Source: Liolophura sinensis (taxonomy: Eukaryota > Mollusca > Polyplacophora > Chitonida > Chitonidae). From it: a stretch of 64,000 bases of DNA. The position numbers and the translations under genes were made by a program. Under the pieces are notes generated by a model. The model was given only the letters and a program-made list of their open reading frames with translations. It had not been told where the DNA came from and did no database searches. The stretch is taken from the NCBI RefSeq assembly GCF_032854445.1, contig NC_088295.1, forward strand, positions 88,123,836 through 88,187,835, given 5' to 3'. This document shows positions 61,165 through 64,000 of this stretch, piece by piece (the first letter of the stretch is position 1; each line of letters starts with the position of its first letter).

Positions 61165-64000
61165 TTCTTTGTCCACACAAACATTCACTGCAAGTGCTAT
61201 GTTAGTTTGAAGAACAGAACTGTACATATCATCCATTACACTAGCCACAGAATCTCTATCTGACATGATTATAGCCAGCCAGCAGTCAGTATCCCACTGA
61301 TTACCTGTATTACAGAAGTCAAATGTATACTGCAAGTGTTATGTTAGTTTGAAGAACAGAACTGTACACATCATCCATTACACTAGCCACAGAATCTCTA
61401 TCTGACATGATTGTAGCCAGCCAGCAGTCAGTATCCACTGATTACCTGTATTACAGAAGTCAAATGTACACTGCAAGTGCTATGTTAGTTTGAAGAACAG
61501 AACTGTACACATCATCCATTACATTAGCCACAGAATCTCTATCTGACATGATTATAGCCAGCCAGCAGTCAGTATCCACTGATTACCTGTATTACAGAAG
61601 TCAAATGTACACTGCAAGTGTTATGTTAGTTTGAGGAAACGACACTGTACACATCATCCATTACACTAGCCACAGAATCTCTATCTGACATGATTGTAGC
61701 CAGCCAGCAGTCAGTATCCACTGATTACCTGTATTACAGAAGTCAAATGTACACTGCAAGTGTTATGTTAGTTTGAAGAACAGAACTGTACACATCATCC
61801 ATTACACTAGCCACAGAATCTCTATCTGACATGATTGTAGCCAGCCAGCAGTCAGTATCCACTGATTACCTGTATTACAGAAGTCAAATGTACACTGCAA
61901 GTGTTATGTTAGTTTGAAGAACAGAACTGTACACATCATCCATTACACTAGCCACAGAATCTCTATCTGACATGATTGTAGCCAGCCAGCAGTCAGTATC
62001 CACTGATTACCTGTATTACAGAAGTCAAATGTACACTGCAAGTGTTATGTTAGTTTGAAGAACAGAACTGTACACATCATCCATTACACTAGCCACAGAA
62101 TCTCTATCTGACATGATTGTAGCCAGCCAGCAGTCAGTATCCACTGATTACCTGTATTACAGAAGTCAAATGTACACTGCAAGTGTTATGTTAGTTTGAA
62201 GAACAGAACTGTACACATCATCCATTACACTAGCCACAGAATCCCTATCTGACATGATTATAGCCAGCTAGCAGTCAGTATCCACTGATTACCTGTATTA
62301 CAGAAGTCAAATGTACACTGCAAGTGTTATGTTAGTTTGAAGAACAGAACTGTACACATCATCCATTACACTAGCCACAGAATCTCTATCTGACATGATT
62401 GTAGCCAGCCAGCAGTCAGTATCCACTGATTACCTGTATTACAGAAGTCAAATGTACACTGCAAGTGCTATGTTAGTTTGAAGAACAGAACTGTACATAT
62501 CATCCATTACACTAGCCACAGAATCTCTATCTGACATGATTATAGCCAGCCAGCAGTCAGTATCCCACTGATTACCTGTATTACAGAAGTCAAATGTATA
62601 CTGCAAGTGTTATGTTAGTTTGAAGAACAGAACTGTACACATCATCCATTACACTAGCCACAGAATCTCTATCTGACATGATTGTAGCCAGCCAGCAGTC
62701 AGTATCCACTGATTACCTGTATTACAGAAGTCAAATGTACACTGCAAGTGCTATGTTAGTTTGAAGAACAGAACTGTACACATCATCCATTACATTAGCC
62801 ACAGAATCTCTATCTGACATGATTGTAGCCAGCCAGCAGTCAGTATCCACTGATTACCTGTATTACAGAAGTCAAATGTACACTGCAAGTGTTATGTTAG
62901 TTTGAGGAAACGACACTGTACACATCATCCATTACACTAGCCACAGAATCTCTATCTGACATGATTGTAGCCAGCCAGCAGTCAGTATCCACTGATTACC
63001 TGTATTACAGAAGTCAAATGTACACTGCAAGTGTTATGTTAGTTTGAAGAACAGAACTGTACACATCATCCATTACACTAGCCACAGAATCTCTATCTGA
63101 CATGATTGTAGCCAGCCAGCAGTCAGTATCCACTGATTACCTGTATTACAGAAGTCAAATGTACACTGCAAGTGTTATGTTAGTTTGAAGAACAGAACTG
63201 TACACATCATCCATTACACTAGCCACAGAATCTCTATCTGACATGATTGTAGCCAGCCAGCAGTCAGTATCCACTGATTACCTGTATTACAGAAGTCAAA
63301 TGTACACTGCAAGTGTTATGTTAGTTTGAAGAACAGAACTGTACACATCATCCATTACACTAGCCACAGAATCTCTATCTGACATGATTGTAGCCAGCCA
63401 GCAGTCAGTATCCACTGATTACCTGTATTACAGAAGTCAAATGTACACTGCAAGTGTTATGTTAGTTTGAAGAACAGAACTGTACACATCATCCATTACA
63501 CTAGCCACAGAATCCCTATCTGACATGATTATAGCCAGCTAGCAGTCAGTATCCACTGATTACCTGTATTACAGAAGTCAAATGTACACTGCAAGTGTTA
63601 TGTTAGTTTGAAGAACAGAACTGTACACATCATCCATTACACTAGCCACAGAATCTCTATCTGACATGATTGTAGCCAGCCAGCAGTCAGTATCCACTGA
63701 TTACCTGTATTACAGAAGTCAAATGTACACTGCAAGTGCTATGTTAGTTTGAAGAACAGAACTGTACATATCATCCATTACACTAGCCACAGAATCTCTA
63801 TCTGACATGATTATAGCCAGCCAGCAGTCAGTATCCCACTGATTACCTGTATTACAGAAGTCAAATGTATACTGCAAGTGTTATGTTAGTTTGAAGAACA
63901 GAACTGTACACATCATCCATTACACTAGCCACAGAATCTCTATCTGACATGATTGTAGCCAGCCAGCAGTCAGTATCCACTGATTACCTGTATTACAGAA
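61165..64000. repeat. 141-bp satellite array with 1271-bp higher-order repeat, open at window end
   Basis: Monomer contains ACTGCAAGTGTTATGTTAGT, AACAGAACTGTACACATCAT, CCACAGAATCTCTATCTGAC, GCCAGCCAGCAGTCAGTATC and ACCTGTATTACAGAAGTCAA. CAAATG starts at 61461 and 61602 are 141 bp apart. Variant monomers (TACATATC at 61221, 62492 and 63763; GAGGAAACG at 61633 and 62904; AATCCCTATC at 62240 and 63511) recur at exactly 1271 bp, i.e. nine monomers plus two inserted bases. At least 20 monomers are visible. Confidence 0.96.

Noticed and set aside
1-64000. LTR retroelements, Polintons or other capsid- or envelope-bearing elements
   Set aside because: No paired long terminal repeats and no polymerase, integrase, capsid or envelope motifs were recognised in any frame.

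Overview
The window looks like nuclear DNA of an invertebrate animal, most likely a mollusc or another lophotrochozoan. Genes are split by long AT-rich introns with GT-AG borders. The dispersed repeats are tRNA-derived SINEs ending in TAAA-type tails, a type I know as widespread in mollusc genomes. Three protein genes can be assembled by following splice borders and reading phase. No bacterial-type genes, CRISPR arrays, rRNA genes, LTR elements or Polintons were seen.

Layout. (1) 1-4240: no gene recognised. (2) 4241-6209, minus: a complete three-exon TLC-domain membrane protein, best matched to TLCD5 (TMEM136), with a possible untranslated first exon near 7470-7600. (3) 8710-16419, plus, divergent from TLCD5: a four-exon gene whose N-terminus is an RIIa dimerisation/docking domain of the SPA17/CABYR/ropporin type. 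It is followed by a very long Glu/Pro/Thr-rich tail built from 39-bp repeats and an internal 723-bp-spaced duplication. A 14-bp RFX X-box-like site lies 14 bp before its start codon, fitting a ciliary or sperm-flagellar gene. (4) 18.7-20.7 kb: a 68-bp tandem array between convergent genes. (5) 27618-53727, minus: at least 20 coding exons of a nephrin orthologue. They encode Ig domains, a cysteine-free Ig-like spacer, FN3, one membrane segment and a cytoplasmic tail ending in RGHLV, the same C-terminal residues as vertebrate nephrin. The signal-peptide exon was not found and may lie beyond the window. (6) 61.1 kb to the end: a 141-bp satellite organised into 1271-bp higher-order repeats, running off the window.

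The nephrin locus is crowded with minisatellites (units of about 20, 26, 39/64, 43, 44/45, 83 and 141 bp). The 44/45-bp array splits the two exons of one Ig domain and carries a donor-like GTAAGT in every unit on the sense strand. SINE copies of at least two families lie in the introns and spacers; two of them have intact target-site duplications.

The three genes do not form an operon or pathway. Nephrin would act in cell adhesion or filtration contacts, the RIIa protein probably in cilia or flagella, and the TLC protein in membranes. I found no clearly new biological system. The points most worth checking are the conserved nephrin tail, the X-box before the RIIa gene, the splice-site-bearing minisatellite and the higher-order satellite. 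All exon borders are read by eye and have no transcript support.
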